64,000 nt of DNA from Lutraria lutraria (GCA_964023205.1 OZ026840.1:34761336-34825335), one strand, 5' to 3'; shown: positions 1 to 12,362, counted from the first letter of the stretch. Made by a program: numbers and translations. Notes: generated by a model from the sequence alone, not told the origin.

Positions 1-3000
1 CCAAATCCACAAGTCAAATATCAAATAAATTATGCTTCCAGTCTTAGAGCAGGTCTTAAAAATTTGGTTGGCAAAGTTCTTCCAAGTGTTCCGTAAGTAC
101 ATTGATATTACATAATGTATAAATATCACATCCCACAGAGGGTGATAGAACGTAATGTTCACCAGAGACAAGTAATATTGACCAAGGTGTTAGCAGTCAC
201 ATTATACTATATAGTAAATAGATAGCTTGAGGTATAATAATAAATCTTGTCTTCTGTGTGACTTTTATATAGTAGTCGTAAAGCTTTCTTATACCAGTAC
301 TCCTGAGTTACCTACTAGTATTGACCTAATCCCTCAAATTGTGCGGATACCAACTTCATTAATCAATTTCTTCTGGACTGAATTATTGATGAAATCTTAA
401 TGTGCTGAAATTGTCCATACTGCACAGTGTACTGTGTTTGTTAGGAATATTTTGTGTGAATTAGAAACTATGCACCAGTAGTTTGTACAGTAGTGATTGC
501 GCTTCATGGATTAAGAACAGGGAAGTTCAGAAAATCACAGGAAACAGTATCGGTGCTTTACACCGGGCACGATAAAGAACCAGGAAAAACATTCAAAATA
601 AGAGTAGAGATACAAATGCCTGGTTCTCCTGTATCTTCTCTCCACTCTCTCTGGGGCTGCCCTGGAATGAGCAAATCTGTGGAATTGGTTGTAAACAACA
701 GATAAACGTTCTTCAAATAAATACATGTTTTACTCAAATGTAGAAGTTTCTCTTATTTTGTTACTATCATTCGTGATTATAGGAATAAGTTAAAATAAGA
801 TATTTATAACATCTTTGGTCTGTTTGTTAATTGTGGTTCATGTCTCTCATTCTGTGGATTCTGTGTGTCAAATACTGTATTCTTTGTCCGGTTTCAGAAC
901 AAGCAATACTTGCCCTCAGGTTGTGAAAAGTGGACCCCGTCTTAAGGCTGCTGATTTTGTTGCTGGGAACAGTAATCAATTGGAACAGCTGAAGGATATG
1001 GGCATACGTCTGATGACCATGTCAGATGGTCGTATACAATTACTACACACTGCCTCAGAAGCCTTATCACCGCAACTGGCCGAAGAGGGACTACTTTTTA
1101 TGCAGGAGATGATTGAACTATCAAAAAATCAGCCACAAGACAGTAAGTATCGCAGGAGTTGTTTAAAAAGTTTGTTCCTGTCTGTCAGTGTGTCTGGACT
1201 GCAAAAGTTAGTAAATTATGTATGTCCAAAAAATTGTCATGATTACTGTTATCTGACTGACCCTTATCTTTCGTGTTAAGACCCTCAAGTTTGTAAAAGC
1301 AAGATTCAGTGTATGAAAATATTTGTGTATAAATTGTAGTTTGTATTCTAACAGATGAAATGTTTAGAACAAAAAAGTAGAAAAGAACAAAAGTTATTCT
1401 ACCAACCCTAATAAAACATAACTTTTCTTCTAGCGCTTGGCACATGTACAGTACAACCTCTCAAGAGTAGCCCTCTCTTGAGCAACAACCTCCCTAAAAC
1501 AACAGTATGACTTTTTCCCTTGGCTTATTGAACTTTTAATTTAACCTCCTTAGAGCAACAACCTCTCAACAACAACATAATTTTGCTTCTCCCAAAGTGT
1601 GTTGCTTTGGAGAGGTTGTACTGTACTTAGTAACTTATGTTGACTTTGTTTATTATCTAAGTAATTGATTATCATTCACTTATACAGATCAGAACGAACC
1701 CATGTTGATCAAAGTTATACAGGCGAACGGAGACAATCATTTATATAAGGCTGGACCAGCTCAGTTTGGTTATGATCTAAAAACTAGACCTAGTATTAGA
1801 GGCAAACTTGCCATAGGAAATCCATTCAAGATGTGCCACAGTGAAGTAGGAAATCCTGATGAATTAAAAGGAAGAATAGCTGTTATTGAACGTGGAAGTT
1901 GTATGTTTATTGATAAAGTAAGTAACAAAAGTTTTTTATTATACCCCTGCAAATGAAATATGGAGTCACTTTGTCGGTCGGTCCAGGCAGTCCGTTAGTC
2001 CATCCGCATATAATATAACAAGTTTGTGGAGCGAACTACTTCCACATTCCTTAAGTGATTGCACTGAAACTTGAAATATGTCATCACCATGAAGTGTAGA
2101 TGAACAAGACACAATTTCCATACTCAGTGATCCACACAATTATTTGCCCTTGAACTTATGAGCCATATAGAGTATTATCACATTCTTAGTGTCAAAGTGG
2201 TGGCGGGGGTATTAGTCACTTCTGTGACAAAGCTTAGTTACATTTGTATACAATCAAACCTGTTAACAAAGGCTACCCTTGAGAAAGACATAGTGTGAAC
2301 TTTATTGACTGGCTGGCCTTTAGGAGGAGGTCATATTATTCTAATTAATCAATGACTCTTTAAAAGAATGACCTTTACTCATATGGTGGATTTTATTCAG
2401 AGGTGGCCACTCACACAGGTTTATCTAACATAGCAATGATTATTTGATACTGGTATGTGAATGATTTATTTGTCAGCATTGTAAGATTTAAATCAGGGGT
2501 GACTATATTCCCGATATATCTGGAATTCCAGATGTATCTGTCCTGAAAGAGCTGTGATTTCTGAGCAAAATAAAAGTTATTTGATGAAATATCTCAAGAA
2601 ATGGCAAAGTTAAGGTCAATTCAATCTGCTCTGAAGGATTTTCTTTTAAATACAAACTGAGTGAAATATGGAAAAATGTGGTTGAAGGCCTCTTGTTAGG
2701 CAAAAATGGTCGGCCACGAATGATCTTTAGGATTTTTAATTGTCTGTATTGACACTCCTGGTTAAATACATGTCAACTCATAGACTAAGTGGTGAAGCAT
2801 AATGCAGTGACTGCATTTTGTATCTTGCTTATAAATGACTGGCTAGAATCAGTATTTCAGTGTATTTAACATTTATTTTGTTTTTCTGAAAAACAAGTCT
2901 TTTACTATTTCAGGCAAGACATTTACAGAGAGTTGGTGCCATTGGTGGTATAGTTCTTGGTATGTATCACATCAAATAAGAACATTTAGAATATTTTCAA

Positions 3001-6000
3001 GGGTTTAAAAGTTTACCATGGATAATTGGGAGACTAACTTTCTTATATGTTTTCATTTTGTTTTAATATATAAGTGGGTATAATAATTCTTCTTTTTCTT
3101 GTAAATTCTTGCATTTTAATTCAACACAATTTTTAGGGGCTAAATTAAGGGCTTCAGAACTAATTATTTCCTTTCACCGGTGGCCTTATTTATGGTCTAA
3201 AAACTCTAAATGTCCCAAAATGACCCAAAACTACCTAAATGACAAAACTACCCAAAGTAATGACCAAATAATTCCTCAAAATAACAAACCTAAATGATGA
3301 AAAAACAAAAAAGTGAAAATTACCAAATTTACTGAAATTGATGACTGACACTACCTTAAACAGTGGCTTATCAGTTGAAATACCTTGGTTTAGGGACTGA
3401 ATTGAGCAAAAGTTTTTGCCATGTTTTTGTTTTGGAGTCAATAATTCCCAATAATTATTGTACATTAAAGATTTATTTTTCAGATCACACGGCTGGAACA
3501 GGAACCAATTCTCAACAATTATTTGCCATGTCTGGTGACGGTACCGACGATGTCTATATTCCATTATTGTTCTTGTATCATACTGAAGGTCAACAAGTCA
3601 TGGATATGTTTAGAAAGAATCCTGACTTAGAAGTTGTTATGTCCTCCACATTGGATGTTGCTGGTGAGATACTTACGTTCAGCTCTTATAACTGATTTAA
3701 ACGTCATTAGCAATATTGTTCTACATGTAGTAAGGAAAACTGTTGTGAATTTTACTGATGACTTTGATATAGGTATCAAGTTTGACTCAGTCATAACCAA
3801 AAAGGCTTAATCTCTTGTCAACTCTTCTTTTAACCGAGGTTAAATGTTGCAATGACACCCAGGGTCATTTAGTGACTTTTCCAACAGTGAAGGAAAATCC
3901 CATCCTAATACCTGGGAAGCACCACCACAGACCTTTTGGCAACCTGGACTGCTTCCTCTTGGTCCTGGGTTGGATGCTATCTCACAGAAGTGAGGGGCTA
4001 GTGATTACTAGTTAGAAACCATTATCTCTTGTCATCATCATGGTCTCTAAAAATTATGTAGAATGGCATTTTTATGAAAATTTAAGTACCTTTTTATACG
4101 CCCGTTTGAAAAATGGGTCATATTACAGGAACACCCACGGCAGGCGGGCGGCGTCCACAACAGTGTCCGCTCTTTAATAATTAAATTCAAACAGTTTGAT
4201 TCGGATCCTCACCAATCTTGATGGAAATGTTTAGGCCTAAATTAAAAATATATTTGTTTGCCCTTTACCGACCCTGAATTTTAGAAGAGGGTCGGTAGGT
4301 AGGAAAAATATTTTATTTTATTTACCTAGCATGAAATTACACTTCATTCTAGAAGCATTCTATATAGTCATTTTATGTATTCTGCTACCATACAACCATT
4401 TATTGTTTGTTTTAAAATCAACAATAAACATGTACTGAGTTCCTTAACACACATTATTGTTTTCCTTCATTAATTCAAATGATACCTACATGTACTTTAA
4501 ATGTTTATCGAAAGCACTGAGAGTACATACATGTATATTTTCCCAAGTATAAAAATAAAGTTCTCCCAGATTTTGCAATAAAATCTTTTGAGTAGGCATG
4601 ATTTTTTCGGGTCGGTCGGTAAAGGGCAAACAAACTTAATTTTAATTTATGCGTTATGGCCATGAGATCACGATCAAGTTCAATAACCAGTCCAATCGGT
4701 CCTGGCACTTCCGAGTTATGGCCCTTGATGGGCATATTTTGTGACCTGGCACTCTTGTTATTTTATAAAAATTTTTTTATAAATTTGAATTAAAGTAGTT
4801 CAGGTACATAGATTTTAGATTGAAGAAAAATTTCCTATTCCAACCTATTTACATAAATGTATTCATTGATACCAGTCATTTAGTTCATAAAATACAAATG
4901 TGATCTGAAATAATTCATGTATGTCTTGTAAATAAATGTTTGTAACAAACACATTGATTATTTATCTTATTAATTCAGGTCCTGATATTTCCAAAGCTAC
5001 AGAGCCACCTCAGAAATCTCCAAACCCTGAAAATCCAGCGCACCAAGACTCCTCACATAGAATCATTGGTGCAAAGAATGGACAGTTTGTGTACGTTAAT
5101 TTGAACAAAATGGTGGATGCTGAAGAGTTCAAGAAACAGTTCAGTGAAGAAAGTGGTTCTGCTTCACCTATGGTTGTGTCGGATGAAGAAGGATTGATCA
5201 ATATAAAGGAATTATCTGATGGCACTAAGCAAATTTATTTGAATTTTGATGAATATTCTAAGAAGCAGGAAGAAACTCCAAGTTTTGAGCAACTTTATGA
5301 ACATTTAAAGACGACTTTAGTCGAAAAAACAAACTTTAAATTTTTAGAGCAACAAACTGATTATTTAAATGCTTTTGTGCATATGTTGGAATCAGCATAT
5401 TTTGGACAGAAAGCTGCAGATGATCGAACTTTAGATCTACTAGATGAATTATCAAGAGAGTTGGAATTTCTCTCACCCCAAGAACTAGGTAGTCCGTCAG
5501 AAGACTTGAAAGATGGCATTCAGAATGTTCCAGATAAGTCTGAAGATTTGCAAGAAAATATCAAAATCTTGCACCAGGATGGTATGGATATTAAAATTAA
5601 AACCGAATTTGTCACACCAGTCCCTCTTAAAGAACAGCCGCAAAACAAAGAAAGGTTAAAACCATATGCTGATTTAACTGATATAGAAGAATCTGAGAAT
5701 TCTGATTCTTTCAAAGAAAGTTATAGGCTCAAAGAAGTTCAAAGAGATGCAGATTTGGCTAGTGATATAGAAAATGAAAACCTTGAAGAAATCTATGATT
5801 CCAATACTGAAAGTAACAATGAAGATTATGAATATTTAGAACAAAGTGTTAATTCTGAACTTGCAGAAGGCTTAAAAAGTGTTCTAAAAGATACTGATAA
5901 ACCAAATGATCAGACTGGTGCAACTGCTGGCAGTTCAAGTGCTCAATCAGAAGAAAATATACACAAACGCAGTATAAAAAATAAAAAATTAGAAAAAACT

Positions 6001-6132
6001 GTTAAAAATTTAAAATCATCAAATTTTAAGCATACCAAATCAGACAATGAGGAATTAAAACCAAGTGATATAGATGAAAGTAGTGCCACAGAAAAATCTC
6101 ACCACAGTAGTAGAGAAGATGGGGAATTATAG
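1..6132 (+). CDS. EDEM3: ER degradation-enhancing alpha-mannosidase-like protein 3, 3' part (partial at left edge)
   Basis: EDEM3 is an ER-lumenal GH47 mannosidase-like protein that trims N-glycans on misfolded glycoproteins and commits them to ER-associated degradation. Exons seen: 1-92 (open at left), 898-1142, 1688-1917, 2914-2959, 3484-3663 and 4979-6132. All join in frame and give 648 residues before a TAG stop. The first exons match the end of the GH47 domain (FMQEMIELS and ADFVAGN resemble human EDEM3 FMQEMIELS and RDFMATN). A protease-associated (PA) domain follows, from AGPAQFGYDL through GRIAVIERGSCMFIDK and GAIGGIV to MSGDGTDDVYIPLLFL. Carrying a PA domain separates EDEM3 from EDEM1 and EDEM2. 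The last exon codes about 384 residues of mostly acidic, low-complexity sequence. The protein ends EDGEL, where vertebrate EDEM3 ends KDEL. The N-terminal catalytic part lies left of the window. Identity is secure from residue-level similarity; exon borders rest on GT-AG sites plus phase. Confidence 0.95.
493..715 (+). repeat. Interspersed repeat ('cactctctctggggctgccctg' family)
   Basis: Shares GTGCTTTACACCGGGCACGA, GGTTCTCCTGTATCTTCTCT and CTCTCTCTGGGGCTGCCCTG with 30690-31035 (+) and, inverted, with 59830-60120. The 30690 copy begins with a tRNA-like GGTCTGGTGGTAACACGCTG, so this is probably a third SINE family. Confidence 0.7.
1446..1627. mobile_element. MITE family B ('gtacagtacaacctct'), three copies
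   Basis: Terminal inverted repeats GTACAGTACAACCTCTC / GAGAGGTTGTACTGTAC and an interior with repeated 'gcaacaacctc'. Other copies are at 6170-6352 (inverted interior) and 63414-63577. All are about 165-185 bp and non-coding. Confidence 0.85.
2499..2760. mobile_element. MITE family E ('gtgatttctgagcaaaataaaagttatttgatga'), three copies
   Basis: About 260-bp elements with inverted ends AGGGGTGACAATATTC / ATTGACACCCCT-like. Other copies: 11063-11322 (same orientation) and about 41247-41505 (inverted). The core GTGATTTCTGAGCAAAATAA is shared. Confidence 0.82.
3812..4040 (-). mobile_element. SINE copy (family of 18905-19135)
   Basis: Reverse-orientation copy in the last EDEM3 intron, with GAGGGGCTAGTGATTACTAG and the AGGGTCATTTAGTGACTTTT end. 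Confidence 0.75.
4095..4765. repeat. Interspersed repeat J ('tatacgcccgtttgaaaaatggg ... cgtattttgcgacctggcactcttg')
   Basis: Long copy in the last EDEM3 intron, interrupted by a segment bounded by 'tttgtttgccctttaccgaccc' and 'gggtcggtcggtaaagggcaaacaaa' (about 4252-4634), itself an inverted-repeat insertion. A short copy without that insertion is at 32852-33063 in EEFSEC. Confidence 0.75.
4252..4634. mobile_element. Inverted-repeat element nested in repeat J
   Basis: TTTGTTTGCCCTTTACCGAC at 4252-4271 has an inverted counterpart, GTCGGTAAAGGGCAAACAAA, ending near 4634. The homologous repeat at 32852-33063 continues without it, so this looks like an insertion of about 380 bp. No coding frame. 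Confidence 0.75.
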
Positions 6133-6796
6133 ATTAAGTGCTTTTTTAAGAGATTTATATTTCTTTGAAAATACAATACAACCTCTCCAAAGCAACACCC
6201 TTTGGGAGTAGCAAAATTAAGGTGTTGTTGAGAGGTTGTTGCTCTAGAAAGTTTAAATTGATAGTTAAATTGTGCAGTGGGAAATAATCATGCTGTTGTT
6301 GAAGGGAGGTTGTTGCTCAAGAGAGGGCCACTCTGGAGAGGTTGTACAGTAATACTAAGATACCTCCCAGATGAAGTTGTGAAGATTGCACTCATGTTAT
6401 TGGTTAGTACATGTTGTAAGCTCAAGAACTGTCACAGGATATAAGATTTGAGACAGGTTCCTAAACTGAGACCCAAATTTTTATATTGTTAAAGTTTCGA
6501 TCATTCTTTTAAAATTATAGTGAGTGGTGTTTTACGTCAGATGGTCTTGTAAGAATGGTTTCTCAGAATTTGTTTCCAGAAAAATGTGTTCTGAGTTCAA
6601 AGTTTGCCGTACCCGGAATAGTAATCATTCCATGTTATTCATCAGATATGGGGGTGTCAGTAAATCAATGTGGATTGTTTCATTAGTATATATCTCGATT
6701 AATTTAACGTTAGTAATGTCATTACCGGTACTTTCGTTGAAATCTGCTTTTACATTATAACTACATAACTAAGTGCTCATTATTACTTGATATGGC

Positions 6797-6802
6797 AATA
6801 AA
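6797..6802 (+). terminator. EDEM3: Candidate EDEM3 poly(A) signal AATAAA
   Basis: The hexamer lies 665 nt after the stop and is followed by a T/G-rich stretch. Later AATAAA hexamers (for example 9862) are alternatives. Confidence 0.45.
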
Positions 6803-6899
6803 ATTATCTTTCAGCGAGTTTAAATGTCAGTATTGTTGTATTATTTTTATAATGTCATGGAAAGGATATAGAATGTGATGTGATGATTATTGTAATATC

Positions 6900-7090
6900 C
6901 ATCAAACCTGTAAACTTAGGCTTCCCTTGGGAAAGACAAAACAGGCCACCCCTGTGAACAAAAGCCACCGTTTAAAAAAACGTCATAGATTATTTAGAAC
7001 AAAATGACCTCTGAATAAAGGTCACCTGTCAATAAAGACCACATTTTCTCTTTTCCAAGGTTGGCCTTTGTTCACAGGTTTGACTGTATA
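6900..7090. mobile_element. MITE family A ('cagtcaaacctgtg... ...cacaggtttgactg'), about 10 copies
   Basis: Elements of about 180 bp with inverted ends CAGTCAAACCTGTG / CACAGGTTTGACTG and internal AATAAAGGCCACC, ATTGATTATTTAGAACAAA and TTTCCCAAGGGTGGCCTTTG. Copies: 2250-2430, 6900-7090, 7401-7583, 23311-23495, 23961-24370 (split by a SINE), 29960-30125, 31265-31437, 39487-39645, 41600-41705 (shortened) and 50471-50650. A fragment lies near 59115-59172. None contains a coding frame. Confidence 0.88.
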
Positions 7091-8227
7091 TTCATTGTAT
7101 GTCTTGCTTTACTGTAAACTTGAGTTGCTCAAACTACTTGTTCACATTATAATTGATTGATGTAGTGATGTACATAGACTGTAAACAAATTTCAAGCTCT
7201 TCTCACACTGATACCCACACATTGACTTTTAACACAAAAAATGATACTGCATTTTAATTGCTGACATTTTATCATTACATATAGTAATAATAACCAAGTA
7301 TTCTTAAAAAGTGGTTTTGATAACTTTATTTGTGTTTAGCTTTTATGTGCTTTTTGAAAAAATAGAATATGCTACAAATGTTCATGTTTCTTTACATATA
7401 CAGTCAATCCTGTGTTAGCACCCATCTCCAAATAATGGTCACCCTGTTGAATAAAGTCATTCTTCACAAAACTGTCATTGATTATTTAGAACAAACTGAC
7501 CTCCGAATAAAGGCCACCTGTCATTAAAGGTCACATTTTGTCCTTACTGATTGTGGCTTTTGTTCACAGGTTTTACTGTATATTGTTTTTGATTATTGTT
7601 TAATCATTAAGAGTCATATTATGGGAAAATATGCAAAAAAAGATATAAGTTTGTGGCTGAAATTTGTTGAATAATATATATATAACTTTTATACTGTTAA
7701 TATTTCACTGAAATTTTTAAGTTGTTAAATGAAAACTGTTGATTGTGGTATGAAGCTAAAAATAATCGCATTTAGTGACTGTAATTATTCCGCTTTAACA
7801 TTTCAATCAATCTCGCTATACATATATTTCATGCAAACTGCTTGTAAACTGACAAGGTTATTGGAATATGATTGTTTTCACTTATGTTTGGTGCCAGGTT
7901 ATTATTTGGACTAGGTTATTTTCATTTATGGATAATATAAGACAATTAGTCAATTACGAATATTTGAAACTTTGAATCTACTTATACACATTGACCTCAT
8001 TTAGATTCAAATCTATCATCAAGCATGCAACAGGTGCATTATGCTTCTTGTGTACTTTATAGTTTGATTGGTCATATTTTTCTCACATAAATCATGAAGT
8101 CATTTTATAATAGTCTTTCTTTGATAATAGTTGTTTAAAACATATCTCAGGTAAGATTTTTACAAGATGAAGTCCACCTGTCTCTAGATGCTGTATGTTC
8201 TACTGTTCTCTGTTGAATCTATTAAAA

Positions 8228-8570
8228 CATTTTTATGCCCCCAGATCGATAGATTGGGAGCATATTGCTTTTGGTCTGTCTGTTTGTTTGTACCAAACTT
8301 TAACCTTGCCTATAAAATCAAAATGCTTGCACCTACAATCATCAAACTTCATATGTGGGTTCCTCATGACAACCTCTACAGGACCTGTGTATTTTCAGGT
8401 CAAAGGTCACCCATAGGAGGCATTAAAAGCACATTGTGTTGCTTTTAGTATCAAATCATGAGTATATTTGTGATAGCTTGACCAACCCACTGAAAATATA
8501 TCCTATTTAGTTTATTCTTGCTCTTACAAGATATGAACATAGGAGGTAGATAGATCCATGTAGTAATATT
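8228..8570. repeat. Interspersed repeat K ('ttatgcccccagatcgatagattgggagcat')
   Basis: Opens TTTTATGCCCCCAGATCGAT and contains AAAATGCTTGCACCTACAAT and CAGGTCAAAGGTCACCC. A related 'ttttatgcccctggtatc...gggggcatatag' fragment is at about 49679-49800. Confidence 0.55.
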
Positions 8571-10604
8571 CTATCGATGGTTACCATAAGGACTAAAAAA
8601 AGAATTTTGTTTCTTTCTGGTTACCCGAACAACCCCTTTTTCCCAGCGCCCCTTTACTTTTTGTTTGGCCTAAGGAACAGTACATCCACTCTCACTATAT
8701 TTACCTTTTCGCATGCTTTCAAGAATAATAAAAAAAGTAAAAATAAGAAGTTTTCCTACCTATTTTTAATAAGCATGTAACTGGAAAATAAAAAAATTTT
8801 ACGCATAAACAAATATTTCTACCGTGAGGCCTAACATATTGCACTCACAGTCTGTGTATATAGATGTATAAATTCATACATGTATTTATTAAGTTTGAAT
8901 GTCTGTCTTTGCTGATAGTTTGTATATATTGGTTGATATTTCATTCATCTATGCTTGTTTTGCATTGCTGATTAGATAAAAAAAAAAATTCCTGGTTTTT
9001 CGCTTGCATTTTCAAAAAACACTTTTGTATAGTTACCAGAATATTTTTCGTTCAAAAATATTTGTTAGTTCAAAGCAATAATTCAAATTAAGATGAAAAT
9101 ATCTGCAAGAAAATATTGACCGACACTGAAAAAGGTTAGATTCGGCAAAAAATAAGGTCAGATATGTTAGCGGAACCAGGAACTTTTTTATGTCTTATAA
9201 GCAGAATTCTTGTAGAAATAAAATCATCTTTCTTTTTATTGATATTCTGTGCCAGTATTGTCCATTCTGTTCACTGTGTTATGAATGTTTTTAGGATTTA
9301 AAATTTGAAGTGGAAACATTTTTTGTGTTAGTGAATTTTGTATCTTTTATTTCACTGTGACCTTCAGTATTTCATTTTGATAGTGTTTGACCTTCACCTT
9401 AGACACCAATTTTGAAATATTATATATGGTAGATTATTGTTGAAGTGAATCCTGATGCCCTATTTTTGATAAACAGTTACAAACATTTCTCCTGCCTAAT
9501 TACACTATACAGGTTTCAATTAATAGAACTATTTAAGTCGGTCAAAAGCTATACATAGCTGGTGTTTACTATGATATGTATACTGAATACCGACTATAAA
9601 TAGATATTGTATCTGAGGAATATTAGAAATTCTCAACGGAAAGATAACTGTCCTCAAATGTCTATGAATTTGTTTGTTTTTCATTAACTTCATTTTATAA
9701 GAATGATAAATTACAATTATCTGCATGTGTTCAATTCAAATGCTTGTGATCTTCCAGAAGTGGAGTTGATTGATCGATGCTCTTTATAATATTAGTAATT
9801 TATGTCAGCAAATTAACCAAGAGGCTTGCAGGGAGAACTGTGTAACTGTGCTGCCTCTATAAATAAAGTCTTTGTTATTTACTTTAATGAATTATAGATT
9901 AATGTAGACTTTTATATGTCTTAACTTCTTAAAATGTTATTGTTATAAATGCACACATGTTCATATCAAAAAGTTTAACTATCTTGTAATATTTTGTTTT
10001 TATGTGATTTATAATCCAGTCAGCAAATCATTTTCAGTAGAAACCTTTTCATTAGGGTAGAATCACCAATTGTCTGTAGGCTGGTTGAACAGCTCCCCTC
10101 ATGTTAAATTCAGTCCTGGATGGGTTTGAACTAAAGGTGGTGATGGGCTAGCAATTGCTTGTTGGAGATCAAGGCCATGGTGGCTCCTCGATAGAATAAA
10201 TGTCTGGATTGTATGATATTTGTCATATAGTGAACCATTTTAGCATCATCATAATTTTGGCCATGTTACTTTGAACAATCTATTTGTTTATTAGATATTA
10301 AACCTAGTATATATAAAATTAGGTGTTCAATGTGTTAATCTACATATAAGTTGCCTGAAATTGTGTTCATAAAAATGTATTATTTCATCATTATAGTTCT
10401 TTCACACTTCACATGACGTGATTAATAAAATATGTAAGGTTGTGTATAACACATGTGTACATGTATTAATGATACAAAACACATTCTTGCTTATTCTATA
10501 CTTTAATGTGTCATTGATTATATAACTTGAGAACCTAATTCCATCCCTTGCCCAGAAGTTTCAAGTAAACATGTACCAATATTAATACAATATCAGAAAA
10601 CAAT

Positions 10605-10853
10605 AATACATAGTTCCCACATCTACAATATTTACCTCCCTTGGCAAATTTGACAAAGCATCAATACAAAGACCTACCGGTATACTATACATACATATGT
10701 ATGTATATCTATATATATAGTAGGTCTTTGATTGATAGAAGATATTTATATATTTTTTTTAATAATTCTAAATATAGGATATTCATATGTGACAACTACA
10801 TTTTTTATGGCTGCCAAGGGAGGTGAATATTGTAGATGTGGGAACTATGTATT
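10605..10853. mobile_element. 249-bp inverted-repeat element with 42-bp TIRs
   Basis: Positions 10605-10646 (AATACATAGTTCCCACATCT and onward to CCTTGGCA) are inverted at 10812-10853 with one mismatch. The centre contains a second palindrome, AAAGACCTAC...GTAGGTCTTT (about 10667-10730). There is no coding capacity. Confidence 0.85.
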
Positions 10854-12259
10854 CAAAAATTAGAACATGTGAGTTTTTGTGTTTGATCTATAGTCATATA
10901 ATCAAGGTCCTTGATAGAACCATAGAGGAATACACTTAAGATAATATTTCACATGATTATATTATTAGTACTTTCATTTCTCATAGTTTCACATAGCAAA
11001 TTTTAAATTCAATATTTCACACAATTAAAACCTGACACTGATTTGTTTCCTTATGTGAACAGGGGTGACAATATTCTAGATATATCAGGACGTCCTGAAA
11101 GAGATGTGATTTCTGAGCAAAATAAAAGTTATTTGATGAAAATATCTCAAGAAATGGCAAAGTTATTGTCAATTTAATCTGCTTTGAAGGATTTTCTTTA
11201 ATGTAAACTGTGTTTAATATTGAAACAATGTGGCTGAAGGCCTCTTGTTTGGCAAAAATGGTAGGACGTGTATGATAAATATATTCAGGATTTTTAATTT
11301 GGCTTTATTGACACCTCTATAGTAAATGAGAGGTAGTATACCAAAATACGGGAGACTGTTTTACTCTTATATAAAGTTGTCTGTGACAATTAAGATACCT
11401 TTGAGTTTATTAATTCTTGGAAGTATAATTGAATATATTTCTTTTTTGTCGTGTCATTTTGTTATAGAACATGTACATTATTATTGTTACATTCTTGAAC
11501 CATCCATAAACATATATGGTGAATGAAAAAATAATAAAACATATCTAGGATTGATTTTTGGTTTGTTAGTTGTTATATGTTCAGGATATAATGTTGAAAA
11601 GTAAAAAAGAAAACATAAATCTTAATTTCACTGCAGTGGAAAGAGTAATAAACAATAAAAACCAGTACAGTCTGGACCTGTGAGAAAAAAGAAAAAGGCT
11701 AAAAATAAAAAAAGTTTTTTTGGAGTACTCTGACCCATAATTTTAGCACTGAATAGGTAGGTAGAGATTTTACTGTATAACAAAAGGAAAATAAAAATGC
11801 CACCAAAAATATAATTTACTTATTAGCTAGGATTTTCATGAGTAGGTAGGTGCACTCCAAGCAAACTTATTTCTATTTTCAGCCAAATTCAGCAAAATTG
11901 TGATATTAACAAAATCAGTCTCAAGGTTTATGATAATTGACAATAATGCTTTTATTTATCTTTATCACAATTTCATGGGCACTACACAAAACTGATTTAA
12001 CTCAAACTTAATCAGTAGATTTAGATTTTTGCGTCAAACAGAAACCCTTAGACAGCTTAAGCATTGCAACAGCATAATGCTGTGAACACTGAACACCGTA
12101 AATAAGATCTTTCCTATCCTGCAAGCTACACTAACAAAATGTTGAGAAAAAAATATATGAATGTGTGAAAAATGTGTGTTGAAATCATTAACATTTGAAT
12201 CCATCTTTAACTTTTAATCCATGCCTGAATAAATCTACAACTCTGATTCATAAATAAGA

Positions 12260-12265
12260 TTTATT
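12260..12265 (-). terminator. ANAPC5: Candidate ANAPC5 poly(A) signal AATAAA
   Basis: The minus-strand hexamer lies about 100 nt after the TGA at 12363. Further copies occur near 11951. Confidence 0.45.
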
Positions 12266-12362
12266 CACTTTTTCGAGACATTTCATAGTTTTTCACCTAT
12301 GTCTGGTGATGCTAACTTGTTTCACAATATCACAAAACATGAAAGATATCAAACTTGTAGAT

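Larger units (their letters stand above)
6133..12362. other. Intergenic, repeat-rich (EDEM3 and ANAPC5 3' flanks)
   Basis: This 6.2 kb lies between the convergent 3' ends of EDEM3 and ANAPC5. It holds UTR sequence plus repeats: a 'gtacaacctct' element (6170-6352), two 'cctgtgaacaaaggcc' MITEs (about 6900-7090 and 7401-7583), a 'tttctggttac' element (about 8611-8788), a SINE remnant (about 10050-10195), a 249-bp inverted-repeat element (10605-10853) and a 260-bp element (11063-11322). The short open frames here have no recognisable protein similarity. Confidence 0.6.

Noticed and set aside
6524..6760. 78-residue open frame after EDEM3
   Set aside because: It sits in the presumed 3' UTR with no recognisable domain or splice context.
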